Assembly: GCA_006226375.1 (NCBI GenBank)
Contig: SBHC01000044.1
Coordinates: 1 to 64,000 of the forward strand
Origin: Deltaproteobacteria bacterium
GTDB lineage: Bacteria > Myxococcota_C > UBA6777
Direction of reading: 5' to 3'
DNA length: 64,000 nt
The notes under the pieces: model-generated
Seen by the model: the letters and a program-made list of their open reading frames with translations, nothing else
Told to the model about the DNA's origin: nothing
Databases searched by the model: none
Shown: positions 7,577 to 15,933 of the stretch, in pieces
Layout: each line of letters starts with the position of its first letter
How positions within the stretch are numbered: position 1 is the stretch's first letter
Program-made: the position numbers and the translations under genes

Positions 7577-10282
7577 TCAATCCGTCGCCTTCGTCGATTT
7601 CTTGCCAAACCTTGGACGATCAAACGCCTGCCGATAGACGCTGTACCAACGAAGACAATTCCTTACATACTTTCGAGTTTCTCGGTAACCAATGCCATAC
7701 TCAATGAAGGCTTCCCGGTCAGTATTGGGGAGCTGCGGATCGTTGTTGATCCAGCGTTGGAGCGGCTTGGGTCCAGCGTTGTAGGCAGCGAGCGTAAGTT
7801 CGACGTCGTGATTGTGCCGGGCCAGGTATTCATGAAAATGATGGAAGCCCATCTTCAAGTTGAGCGACACCCGGTACAAATGCTCCGTTCGGTATCCACG
7901 AACACCCCATTTCCGAGCGAGACGTTGCCCTTCTTTCGGCATGATCTGGGCGATCCCTCTTGCTCCAGCCCCCGAACGAGCGTGAGGATGAAACAAACTC
8001 TCTTGGCGAGTCAACGACATCATCAACAATGGGCGGACTTTGTGCGCTTTCCCGTTGGTCATGTAGAGGTAGGGAAACGGTACGGGAAAAGTCAGGCGGA
8101 GAGTCCCACGGAGCGGAAGACCTTTTCTCTTCGAACTCTTCAACGAACGACGGAATCGACCGCCGTAGTACAGAGCGCGATTGGGGTTCCCGTAGGCCAG
8201 CCAAGTTCGTGACTCCAGGTAATGCTTGATCGGCGACTTGGTTGCCCCTCGAAGGACATACCACTCCTGGCGAACTTCGCGCCAACGACCGGCCAAAGCA
8301 AACACATACGCCCTTGTGTACGAAGGATGCTCGATCATCGTTCGGACCACACGATCCCACGAACCCGACTTAAACCGCCGCTTGTACCACCTCTTCATCC
8401 TTTGAAGGTTGCGGACCTCCGCGCTTTCGTCGGAAAGCAGCCGATACAGGGAGATCTCAGCCTTGGCAAGCACTGGCTCGTTGGTAAGTCGCTGCTGCGC
8501 TCTGGCCGCGTAGTACGAGTCAGTGAGAGGTCGGATCGAACGAAACACTTGCTTGGCCCGTCTTTTTTTGCCGAGCTTGTCGTACGCCTTGGCAGTCCAG
8601 AACTTGGCCCGCACTCCGGTGCTGCTGTTGAATCGTCGCAGGGGCTTAAGCAACTTGATCGTTTGGTGGTAGCGACCTCTCTGGTAGGCCACAAGAGCCA
8701 TCTTGATCCGGGCCTCCCAACGACGAGATGACTTCTTGTACTTCTTAAAGAACTGGTTAAACAACGCCTGGCTTTTGTTGGTTTGTTTGTGCTCTCCATA
8801 CAACTGAGCGGCCCACCAAAGCGACTTCCGCCCGTACCAGCGACTCGCGTACTTCTTCGCAAATCGTTCGTACCGTCGAACGGCTTCCAGGTTTCGTTCC
8901 TTTCGATAGTTGGCCCGAATCCAAACCAGTTGGGCTCTTGGGGCCAAACGGTGACGCTTGTATTGCTTCTGAAACGCGCCCAGCACCTTCTTGCAAGGGT
9001 TGTACTGTTTGAGTCGAAACAACGTCCGGCCGTAGTAGTAGTGCGCCTTGGGAATCATCCGTTGGGTTCGACGGATTCGTCGCAGCAACCGACGCTTCGT
9101 TGACTTGCGTTTGGCTCGCTTTCGTCGAAACCTGTCGCGCCGGAGTTGCCGACGGGCGGCTCGCAAGAAGGTCCCCCACCTCATATCTGCCAGCTTGTTG
9201 TTCCTGGCTTTGAACGCATGGTAAGCCTTGTCGTACAACACCGACAGACCCGACTTCTTGGGAAAGTACTGCTGCATCCAACGAATCGCACGAGTCGCAT
9301 ACCATGAACCGGCCCAAACCCTAGCGACGGTTCGCAATTCGCTGTAGGCCTTGGTTTTCTGGTTAAGCAGCAGCAAACATTGAATCCGACCCAAGCGAGC
9401 GGACTTATGAATCGCCCCTTTGTGTCGCTTCAACAAACCTTTGAACAGCTTGAGGGCATCCCGGCAACGACCTGTCTTTCGCATGGCTGTAGCACGAAGC
9501 AAACGAACGCGGTCTCGCCACCGACTGGCTCGATAATGTCGCAGCCATTGACGAGTTTGTTTGTACACGATGGCGAATTTTTTCTGTCGATGAAGAACAC
9601 CAAGTCGCTGGTAGGCAACCCAATCTGCGATATCGACATTCGCCTTAAGCAAGGCGTCGAAGCTTTTCCGTGCGGCTTGTTTTTTGCCTAGCCGGAGCAG
9701 CGCGGAAGCTCGCAGAAGGTGTCCTGCGGTCCAATACTGAGCCATACGTTTGCCGAGGGCAGACTTCGGCTTCTTGAGTGTCTTGTGAAGTTTCATAGGC
9801 CAGAAAGCCAACAGCCGCCACGCACTTCGAGGTCTGTAGTTTTGTAGGAAATGGCGAGCGCTCATGATTCGAGCGGGCCAGGAGATGCTGCGATACCGAT
9901 GGCTCACGAGGCTTCGGTAGGTGCGCAACCCTCCCTTGTAATCCCCAAGCGACATCTGCAAATGGCCCAAAGCGAGGAGCGTTCGGGATTTTCGCAAGCC
10001 CTTTAATGAGAGAGCAGACTTTTGGAGAAGCGCGATGCCTTTGTCATACGCACCGCTGTCGAGAGCAGCCCATGCTTTGTGCTGTGTCGATTTCGCGATG
10101 GAAGGAAGGTACCGAAGATAAGGAGCGGTGGGAAAGTCATCTCCAGGGTGCTCATGAAGGGGTAAGTCTTTGGTGGCGCTGTCGCCCTTCCCTGCAAAAG
10201 CAACAGACGAGGAAAGAGACATCCAACCCAAACCTGACAGAACAAGCACCAACGCTCGTAAGCGACGTCGCAAACAAGACAA
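7577..10282 (-). CDS. slt: Soluble lytic murein transglycosylase (SLT) with long helical N-terminus
   Basis: Cleaves the MurNAc-GlcNAc bond of peptidoglycan in the periplasm, forming 1,6-anhydromuropeptides. About 900 residues, longer than the ~620 of E. coli Slt70. A signal peptide is followed by roughly 700 residues of Arg-rich TPR-like helices, then a C-terminal SLT domain with SLTRQESLFHPHARSGAGA (catalytic Glu about residue 761 with the start given here), GIAQIMP and LAAYNAGP. The frame is open to a TTG at 10294, but the GGAGG at 10288-10292 sits inside it. The TTG at 10282 lies five bases after that site and is the better start. Slt enzymes of this type take part in wall turnover and can recycle or dismantle septal wall. 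Confidence 0.93.
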   Translation of the reverse strand: MSCLRRRLRALVLVLSGLGWMSLSSSVAFAGKGDSATKDLPLHEHPGDDFPTAPYLRYLPSIAKSTQHKAWAALDSGAYDKGIALLQKSALSLKGLRKSRTLLALGHLQMSLGDYKGGLRTYRSLVSHRYRSISWPARIMSARHFLQNYRPRSAWRLLAFWPMKLHKTLKKPKSALGKRMAQYWTAGHLLRASALLRLGKKQAARKSFDALLKANVDIADWVAYQRLGVLHRQKKFAIVYKQTRQWLRHYRASRWRDRVRLLRATAMRKTGRCRDALKLFKGLLKRHKGAIHKSARLGRIQCLLLLNQKTKAYSELRTVARVWAGSWYATRAIRWMQQYFPKKSGLSVLYDKAYHAFKARNNKLADMRWGTFLRAARRQLRRDRFRRKRAKRKSTKRRLLRRIRRTQRMIPKAHYYYGRTLFRLKQYNPCKKVLGAFQKQYKRHRLAPRAQLVWIRANYRKERNLEAVRRYERFAKKYASRWYGRKSLWWAAQLYGEHKQTNKSQALFNQFFKKYKKSSRRWEARIKMALVAYQRGRYHQTIKLLKPLRRFNSSTGVRAKFWTAKAYDKLGKKRRAKQVFRSIRPLTDSYYAARAQQRLTNEPVLAKAEISLYRLLSDESAEVRNLQRMKRWYKRRFKSGSWDRVVRTMIEHPSYTRAYVFALAGRWREVRQEWYVLRGATKSPIKHYLESRTWLAYGNPNRALYYGGRFRRSLKSSKRKGLPLRGTLRLTFPVPFPYLYMTNGKAHKVRPLLMMSLTRQESLFHPHARSGAGARGIAQIMPKEGQRLARKWGVRGYRTEHLYRVSLNLKMGFHHFHEYLARHNHDVELTLAAYNAGPKPLQRWINNDPQLPNTDREAFIEYGIGYRETRKYVRNCLRWYSVYRQAFDRPRFGKKSTKATD

Positions 10283-10491
10283 AACAACCTCCAACCAACG
10301 TATATCAAGGAGTAAAAATCATAAAAGGGGTATCCAACCTGTCGTGAGGAAGTCAGCGTTGTGTGCTTTCTTTCCTACGAGAGACCGACGCACCACGGCG
10401 AAAAGTGGTTGCATTCGTCCCATACCAAGCGTAGCAACCCCCTACCTTGAAAGCAAAATCTCTTCCACCTTGTTCGGGCTTGTGGCGCTTA

Positions 10492-10651
10492 GGGAGGCGG
10501 ACGGAAATGATCGCACCGTTTGACTTGTCTGGAGAAGCATCTGCAGCGTTGTCAGTCCTTGCCTTGGCTCTGCCAGGGCTGCGTCGTTCCGCCTTGCATC
10601 TGCACTCTCCGACCTGCGCCAAACATGTACGCTTATTTCCATCCGACTCCC
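10492..10651. mobile_element. MITE-like element, copy 1 (160 bp)
   Basis: A non-coding 160-bp element with imperfect terminal inverted repeats. The outer 25 bases agree at 20 positions: GGGAGGCGGACGGAAATGA at one end and GGGAGTCGGATGGAAATAA at the other. It is flanked on both sides by TTA (10489-10491 and 10652-10654), a possible target duplication. A second copy in the opposite orientation is at 53801-53976. It fills most of the 357-bp gap between slt and the next gene, and the right-hand TTA is that gene's TAA stop codon read on the minus strand. No transposase is in the window. Confidence 0.8.
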
Positions 10652-12652
10652 TTACTTCACGAGGAGATGCTCGGACCAAAACCGGGAAGGTTCTTCCATG
10701 TGGCTCACCGACACCAGCGTTGTGTACAAGATCTCTTGGGCCTTCGTTACGTCCCCAACTTGAAGACATTGAAGGGCTTGGGCAGTCGCAGATTCCAACT
10801 GAGGCAAATCACCCTCTTCCCATGATGGGAATGGGGGCGCGGGTTCACCAGGGTATACGGTGTACAGCACACACGAATGTTGGTGCCCTTCGTATCCAGG
10901 AAGTTCATCAGCGCCAACCTCACTTGGGCCAACCACCACGGTCAACTGGTGAGTTTCTTTCCGTGCAGCGTTGTCGTCGCAAAACAAGCTGGGATGACCG
11001 TTCCGTGATTCCATCCCCAGTCGGTCAGGGGGAGCACTTTCGAGCGGGATCAACCCGGTCACTCCGATATCAATGGGAAAACACAGCTCGATCACCTGCA
11101 CAGATCCGTCGCTCTGGACGCGTTGCTGGACCTCCCCTTGAATGTCTTCCCACATGGAGTCAAACGACTCCCACTCTGTGACCAGGCTCCCACCGACTTT
11201 CGCTCCAAAGTGGTTGTGTTGCACATGATCACGAGGCGTCTTGTAGTGACCTTCTCCGTACGCAATGGGACAATCCACCACGATCTGCGTTCCTGGTGTT
11301 TCTTGGAATGGATTGGCGTTCGCATCTTTCAACCCTAGAAGCCTTCGACGCCGTTCGCGATACACGTCTTCTGGCAGATGTTCACGAAGAAGAGACAGCT
11401 CTAGAAGTCGCTCCCTTCGTGCCGAGAAGCTCAGGGGTTTCCGGGGTGACTCCTCAAGAATGGCCTGTCTCGCCTCCTCGGGAAAGGCAGGATTCTCTAC
11501 GATCCGGCGAAGCACCCGTTGGGCCACAAACGGGATTCGAGACGCCACCTCCATCAGGACGCTGGCAGCAACAGGATTGGCAACCACCACAGCTTCTCGA
11601 CCCAGCCGCAACGCCTCGGAGCCACGCAAGCTGGCATCCTGAATTTCCTGGAGCGCTGACATCGCCTCCACCGGTTTCTCCAGGCGTAGCCATTCCTGGA
11701 TCAGCCGAACAAAAGCCTGATCACGCAGCCGAAGGTCAGGGATACGAAGAGCAACCCTGGACGCTTGTCCAAGCTGGTGATTCCCAACAAACCCAAGGAA
11801 CATGCCTTCATAAATCAAGGACGGGTCCGGCGAGGTTGTCACAGAGATCTGCAGGACCTGCGTCATCCAATCCGCGATGTTCTCAGGCTCATCCTCAGCC
11901 ACAACCGAAAGGCCCATCATCACTTGCCTTAACGCCCACTCCCGCTCTGGACTCGGCGACAACGCGGTCAATCGCGACAGTAACGTTTGAAAAAACCGAC
12001 CGGACCACTCGGAGTTGGTGGACTGACAAAAGTCACGCCCCAACAGTCCAAGAATCACAGCATGAGGGATGACTTCCACCTCTTCCCCAGACACGGGAGA
12101 TGGAATGCTACGTTCCCACTGCCCCAGGCTGCGGCTCGCTTCCAGCACGTCGTCCCAAACGTCTTCTTCCACAGCCTCAGCGCCCAGGAGATGCTCCCTA
12201 AAGAACAGCAGCCGCTCGACCAAGTCATCGCGGAATGCCTCCACATTGGAGAGGCCTGGAAGCAAGAGTTGAAGCGCTCTTGCCTTTGCATGCGGCTCGC
12301 CTTCCAGGTCAGAGAGGAGCTGTGTCTCTCCCAATAAGATTCGACTGATCGTATGGGCTGAAGGAATGCGCAGGTCGTCGCGTTGCATACCTCGCAGAAG
12401 CGAGACAACATCGGGGACAAGCAGCAGAGGCTCCGTCGTAGAGTTAGCGTTTGCGACAGCCGACTCCGCTAGAGAAACGAGCAGTTCGGCCTTTTCAGAA
12501 TCTTCTGACAAGGAGGCAATCACTCGCCAGAAGTCACCGATGGAGAAGGCAAGGTTGGGGATGGATTGTTGTTGGAGCAGTTTGTCCCACCAGGAAAGCA
12601 AAGACTTGGGAGTAGGTTGGAGTTTGGTGAGAGCCTTGAGGTGTGCCTTCAT
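10652..12652 (-). CDS. Unknown 666-aa protein coupled to the VWA gene
   Basis: Not recognised. There is no signal peptide, so it is probably cytoplasmic. Residues 1 to about 430 are Leu/Glu-rich helices resembling HEAT or TPR arrays. A short LREHLPEDVYRERRRRLLG segment like a SHOCT motif follows. The last ~190 residues form a beta-rich region containing GEGHYKTPRDHVQHNH, then KETHQLTVVVGPSEVGA, then LYTVYPGEPAPPFP. Its ATG overlaps the TGA of the upstream VWA gene (ATGA), so the two are translationally coupled and probably act together. Its own TAA stop coincides with the edge of the MITE at 10492-10651. It could be a regulator or an accessory to the secreted VWA protein, but nothing in the sequence settles this. 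Confidence 0.75.
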   Translation of the reverse strand: MKAHLKALTKLQPTPKSLLSWWDKLLQQQSIPNLAFSIGDFWRVIASLSEDSEKAELLVSLAESAVANANSTTEPLLLVPDVVSLLRGMQRDDLRIPSAHTISRILLGETQLLSDLEGEPHAKARALQLLLPGLSNVEAFRDDLVERLLFFREHLLGAEAVEEDVWDDVLEASRSLGQWERSIPSPVSGEEVEVIPHAVILGLLGRDFCQSTNSEWSGRFFQTLLSRLTALSPSPEREWALRQVMMGLSVVAEDEPENIADWMTQVLQISVTTSPDPSLIYEGMFLGFVGNHQLGQASRVALRIPDLRLRDQAFVRLIQEWLRLEKPVEAMSALQEIQDASLRGSEALRLGREAVVVANPVAASVLMEVASRIPFVAQRVLRRIVENPAFPEEARQAILEESPRKPLSFSARRERLLELSLLREHLPEDVYRERRRRLLGLKDANANPFQETPGTQIVVDCPIAYGEGHYKTPRDHVQHNHFGAKVGGSLVTEWESFDSMWEDIQGEVQQRVQSDGSVQVIELCFPIDIGVTGLIPLESAPPDRLGMESRNGHPSLFCDDNAARKETHQLTVVVGPSEVGADELPGYEGHQHSCVLYTVYPGEPAPPFPSWEEGDLPQLESATAQALQCLQVGDVTKAQEILYTTLVSVSHMEEPSRFWSEHLLVK

Positions 12653-14613
12653 CCCCTTGCGTGCGATTGTCGACGACGCAGACTCAGGAAAAACAGGCCA
12701 AAGAGTCCCAGCCAGAGCGCGGACCAGGGGGAAGGTTCAACTGACTGACAACCACACCCTGTGTCTTTGGGTCCGGTGGTTCCAGCCTTGGCACAAAAGC
12801 CCAGCTTGCAGGTCATACCTGGAGCGCCACAATCGGTAGCTTCACCACAACGTCCTTTGGGCCATGGTTTTGGGTCGCTGTCTCCCACACATTGACCCAA
12901 CCAGCAGGTGGTCCCGCTAGGACAAGTCACACCAGAGCAAGGGCTGTCAATGCAGCTACCAGAGCCAGGGTCGCACACCAGCTTGTTGTCGGTTCCACAG
13001 TCACTGGTTTTGGTCAGACACTTGTTGACAGCGCAGTCTCCCGAAACAGGGTTGCAGTATTGACCATCGGGGCAGGTGACCTTGGCACAAACATCGCGGG
13101 TACAGGAGCCTTCCACACAGACATCCCCATCACTGCACTTCACACCGGCGCAAGAATCAAAGCACTTGGCTTTTGCGGAGTCAGGATCAACAGAGCACCC
13201 CTGGCCTTGGTTGCAGGCGATTTGGGTGCATTGGTCCACCACGCAGCTGCCTTTGTAACAAAACATCTGTGGAGGGCATGAATCTTTGTAACAGTCCACA
13301 CAGATGCCGTTGTTTCCGCAGGTTTTACCGACAGGGCACGAGATCCCTTTGCAAACGTCTTCACACACAGGCTGACCTGTCTTGGACGAACAGATCTCTC
13401 CTGGTTTGCACTTGAAGTTGGTGCAAGGTCCTGCGATGCAGAGTTGAGTGGGTCGGTCGCAGTCGTAACCCACAGGACATTCGTTGCCCTTGCACTTGAT
13501 CTCACACTGTGCAGTTTGGCCTTTCATCACACATTTTCCGCCGACGCACAGGTTGCCGTTGTCGATTTGGCCGTCGCAGTCGTTGTCTTTGCCGTCACAG
13601 ACTTCGGGTTCGGGGCGGGGTGCAGAGCAGGAGCTCCAATCACCTTGGATGCAGCTTTGTTGTCCGGAGCCACAGGCTGTTTGACAGGCGCGTGTTAAGC
13701 CTTCGTCCACTTGGCCGTTGCAGTTCTCGTCACGTCCGTTGCAGATCTCATCTTTGGGTTGTGGAGCATTGCAAGGACCCCACTTTCCGGCCTGGCAGAT
13801 TTGTTTGCCCTTGCCACAGTCGCTCTTGCAGTCTTGTTCGAGATCTTCGTCGACAAGACCGTCACAGTCGTTGTCACGTCCGTCACACACTTCCTTGGCT
13901 GCGGAGTTCGAGATGTCCTCAAAGAACTGCTTGAGATCATCGGGGGTCAGCGCCTGCAAAAAGTCTTGTGTGCCGCCAGCGATGGCAAATTGTTTGAGTT
14001 GGAAAGGACGAATTTGTTGGTCCGTACCGAGGCCCACAACAAACGTGCGGATATCATACTCTTTCGCGCCAACTTTGAGTGTGCGTAACGCTTTGATGAG
14101 GGGAAGAGGGTCACCGTCTGTGGGCTCTCCGTCCGTGGCGAGCAGAACAAAGCTACGTCGCTGGGTTTTGGGATTCGGGTCTTTGTGAAGGGCATCGTTG
14201 GGGATGACTTGCTCGTAGTTGGACTTGGCTAACTTCATCGCAGCCGTCATAGGGGTGGTGCCCAGAGCTTGAAGCCCCTGAACAGCCTTCTTGAGGTTGG
14301 CAACATGTGCAGAAACGGCGGCCGCATCTTTCATGTTCTCGGGTCCAACCTGGACCAACAACTTGGCCTGGGTGCCCGAGAAGGCGATCAGTCCCAGACG
14401 TAGCTTTGACTTGAACGTGTCAATTGTGCCGTCGATCGCAGTTTGAAGTCCCTTGAGCTTGCCACCTTCTGACATACTTCCAGAAACATCGACCACCAAC
14501 ATCAGATTGGCAGCGCTACAATTGGGGTCTTGCGGGGTTTGCCCCCAAGCAGTTGGCGAAACAGCCAAACCCAGAACACCGAGAAGAACAAAGACCACAT
14601 ACCGTTGAATCAT
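12649..14613 (-). CDS. Secreted von Willebrand A / MopE-motif protein with MYXO-CTERM-like tail
   Basis: A surface or secreted protein of 654 residues. The ATG at 14613 is preferred to an upstream in-frame one because GGAG lies seven bases before it and a clean signal peptide (VVFVLLGVLGLAV) starts there. The VWA domain (residues about 30-215) keeps the metal site DVSGSMS. Three MopE-like units follow: CDGRDNDCDGLVDED, CNGRDENCNGQVDEG and CDGKDNDCDGQIDNG. Then come about seven short C-x-G-x-x-C disulfide repeats. The end, GCGCQ then a hydrophobic stretch then RRR, resembles the MYXO-CTERM sorting signal. A paralogue lies at 51657. It is likely a calcium- or metal-binding adhesive surface protein. 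ATGA overlap links it to the next gene. Confidence 0.88.
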   Translation of the reverse strand: MIQRYVVFVLLGVLGLAVSPTAWGQTPQDPNCSAANLMLVVDVSGSMSEGGKLKGLQTAIDGTIDTFKSKLRLGLIAFSGTQAKLLVQVGPENMKDAAAVSAHVANLKKAVQGLQALGTTPMTAAMKLAKSNYEQVIPNDALHKDPNPKTQRRSFVLLATDGEPTDGDPLPLIKALRTLKVGAKEYDIRTFVVGLGTDQQIRPFQLKQFAIAGGTQDFLQALTPDDLKQFFEDISNSAAKEVCDGRDNDCDGLVDEDLEQDCKSDCGKGKQICQAGKWGPCNAPQPKDEICNGRDENCNGQVDEGLTRACQTACGSGQQSCIQGDWSSCSAPRPEPEVCDGKDNDCDGQIDNGNLCVGGKCVMKGQTAQCEIKCKGNECPVGYDCDRPTQLCIAGPCTNFKCKPGEICSSKTGQPVCEDVCKGISCPVGKTCGNNGICVDCYKDSCPPQMFCYKGSCVVDQCTQIACNQGQGCSVDPDSAKAKCFDSCAGVKCSDGDVCVEGSCTRDVCAKVTCPDGQYCNPVSGDCAVNKCLTKTSDCGTDNKLVCDPGSGSCIDSPCSGVTCPSGTTCWLGQCVGDSDPKPWPKGRCGEATDCGAPGMTCKLGFCAKAGTTGPKDTGCGCQSVEPSPWSALWLGLFGLFFLSLRRRQSHARG

Positions 14614-14895
14614 ATCCACACTCCATGTAACAGACTGCTGCACCCAGCCCTGTTTGTTCGTATTGTGGAAAAAAAAATGAAAGATAGCAAGGGTGCGCCA
14701 TCACCTCTGTACTTTCATCATCGGTCACACCATCACGACAGTTGTGTCATACTTCGGAGTATCATTCCCCGGCATTCAGGGTTCCGCGTCCCGCCTCAGA
14801 TCTAAAGCAAATCGCCAGCCACTTGAATTAACGGACATTTTAGAAAAATCTTAAATCTCCGGCATAGCCCTTGCTGTTTGTCTCCAGCACAAGAT

Positions 14896-15041
14896 CCCCT
14901 CGTTGTTGAGCGAGGAGATACCTAGGAGAGTCAATACCTTTCCCATTTGGGAAGAATTGAAAGATTGGGTTCGATTCCAGCTGCACCTCATTGCTCTCCC
15001 TCCCTTCAGATGGTATCTCCCCCTGGACGCGAGGGGTTTTT
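14896..15041 (+). ncRNA. Candidate structured small RNA or leader with intrinsic terminator
   Basis: Nested perfect stems enclose about 145 nt. CCCCTCG (14896-14902) pairs with CGAGGGG (15030-15036); GGAGATACC (14914-14922) with GGTATCTCC (15012-15020); GGAGAG (14925-14930) with CTCTCC (14994-14999). Inside is an arm of TCAAT (14931-14935) with ATTGA (14956-14960), closed by TTCCC/GGGAA around an ATTT loop. A T-arm-like GGGTTCGATTCCA follows. The outer stem runs straight into TTTTT (15037-15041), so the 3' end looks like a terminator. It matches none of the riboswitch, 6S, SRP or tmRNA consensus elements I checked. It may be a free RNA or the leader of the gene at 15105. Confidence 0.55.
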
Positions 15042-15104
15042 GTGTTTAAACCTACCTCGTGCTGACAGCGGCCTTCCGTCTTCCTCTATCTTTTGGATGT
15101 ATCC

Positions 15105-15893
15105 ATGCGTTTCACCTACCTTCTTTTTGCTTTATTGGCTCCGCCCTTGGCTTATGGACAAAGCCCTTCCAAGGCTCGCTCACGCTCCATCAAGCCGATC
15201 CACCCCTCCAAGTTGAAGGGTCTTTCCCCCAAAGCACGCCGGAAGTACTCTGCGTTTGGGAGGTATGTGTATCATTGGGGTGAACGATTTCAAAAGAAGC
15301 TCCCCAAAGGTTGGCGGATGGAGTGGGAAAGCAGCGAGCTGCGAAAGATCCAGTGGCAGGCCAACCCTCTTGATGGTTTTCAGATTCAATTTGTCCACGA
15401 AACCCACAAGGTCCCTGTGCCAGTACCCTTCCCCGACTTCCAAAACCCCAAAGGCAACACAGAGCTGGTGCCCAAGCGTTGCTCTCTCCACTTCTTTCCT
15501 CGAAAAGGAAAATTTGGAGCGTACGAGAGCAGAGTCTCCCGCATGACACCTGCTTCCGTTGTAACCGTGACAAAGAAGGCCGTGGTGCTTCAACCCAACA
15601 GGTTTCTCGCCAAGGAGTTCCCCTGCCCTGAGATACTCAAGGCTTTCCGTCGATTTTCCAGGGTGTCCCAAAGAGGCTGGCGTGGTTATCGTCGGACATA
15701 CCGGCTGCTTCGACGACTTAAGGTTCGACGCGCCAAGCTCCGACGTTTCCGCAACTACCTCCGGGTTTCGATCCCAGGAAAGCCTCGCAAGTTGCCTTGG
15801 AAACGATTGATGCGTTCTTCACGACGTTCCACCCTTGTGGTCCACTTTAAAGACGACGTGAATCGGTGGATTCAGGTCCACAATCGCTCCTAG
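15105..15893 (+). CDS. Secreted basic protein of unknown function, 262 aa
   Basis: Has a signal peptide (MRFTYLLFALLAPPLAYGQ). The ATG at 15105 has GGA seven bases upstream. A TTG four codons earlier is possible but has no site. The mature protein is strongly basic, with KVPVPVPFPDF in the middle and a C-terminal Arg-rich helical region (GWRGYRRTYRLLRRLKVRR). Only two cysteines are seen, RCSLHF and FPCPE, which could pair. No family is recognised. It lies downstream of the RNA candidate and 40 bp ahead of the HEAT-repeat gene, probably in one transcript with it. Confidence 0.7.
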   Translation: MRFTYLLFALLAPPLAYGQSPSKARSRSIKPIHPSKLKGLSPKARRKYSAFGRYVYHWGERFQKKLPKGWRMEWESSELRKIQWQANPLDGFQIQFVHETHKVPVPVPFPDFQNPKGNTELVPKRCSLHFFPRKGKFGAYESRVSRMTPASVVTVTKKAVVLQPNRFLAKEFPCPEILKAFRRFSRVSQRGWRGYRRTYRLLRRLKVRRAKLRRFRNYLRVSIPGKPRKLPWKRLMRSSRRSTLVVHFKDDVNRWIQVHNRS

Positions 15894-15933
15894 ACCTCTT
15901 CGCCCCTTTAACACCCTCAACGTTTGTGACGAT

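Noticed and set aside
10442-10642. Open frame in MITE copy 1 that matches one in copy 2 (53810-54007)
   Set aside because: The similarity only reflects the shared element DNA; the frames run out into unrelated flanks and have different ends.
14964-14984. T-arm-like sequence GGGTTCGATTCCA suggesting a tRNA
   Set aside because: The T-stem bases do not pair properly, there is no D-arm, anticodon arm or acceptor stem around it, and the segment fits inside the larger nested-stem RNA.
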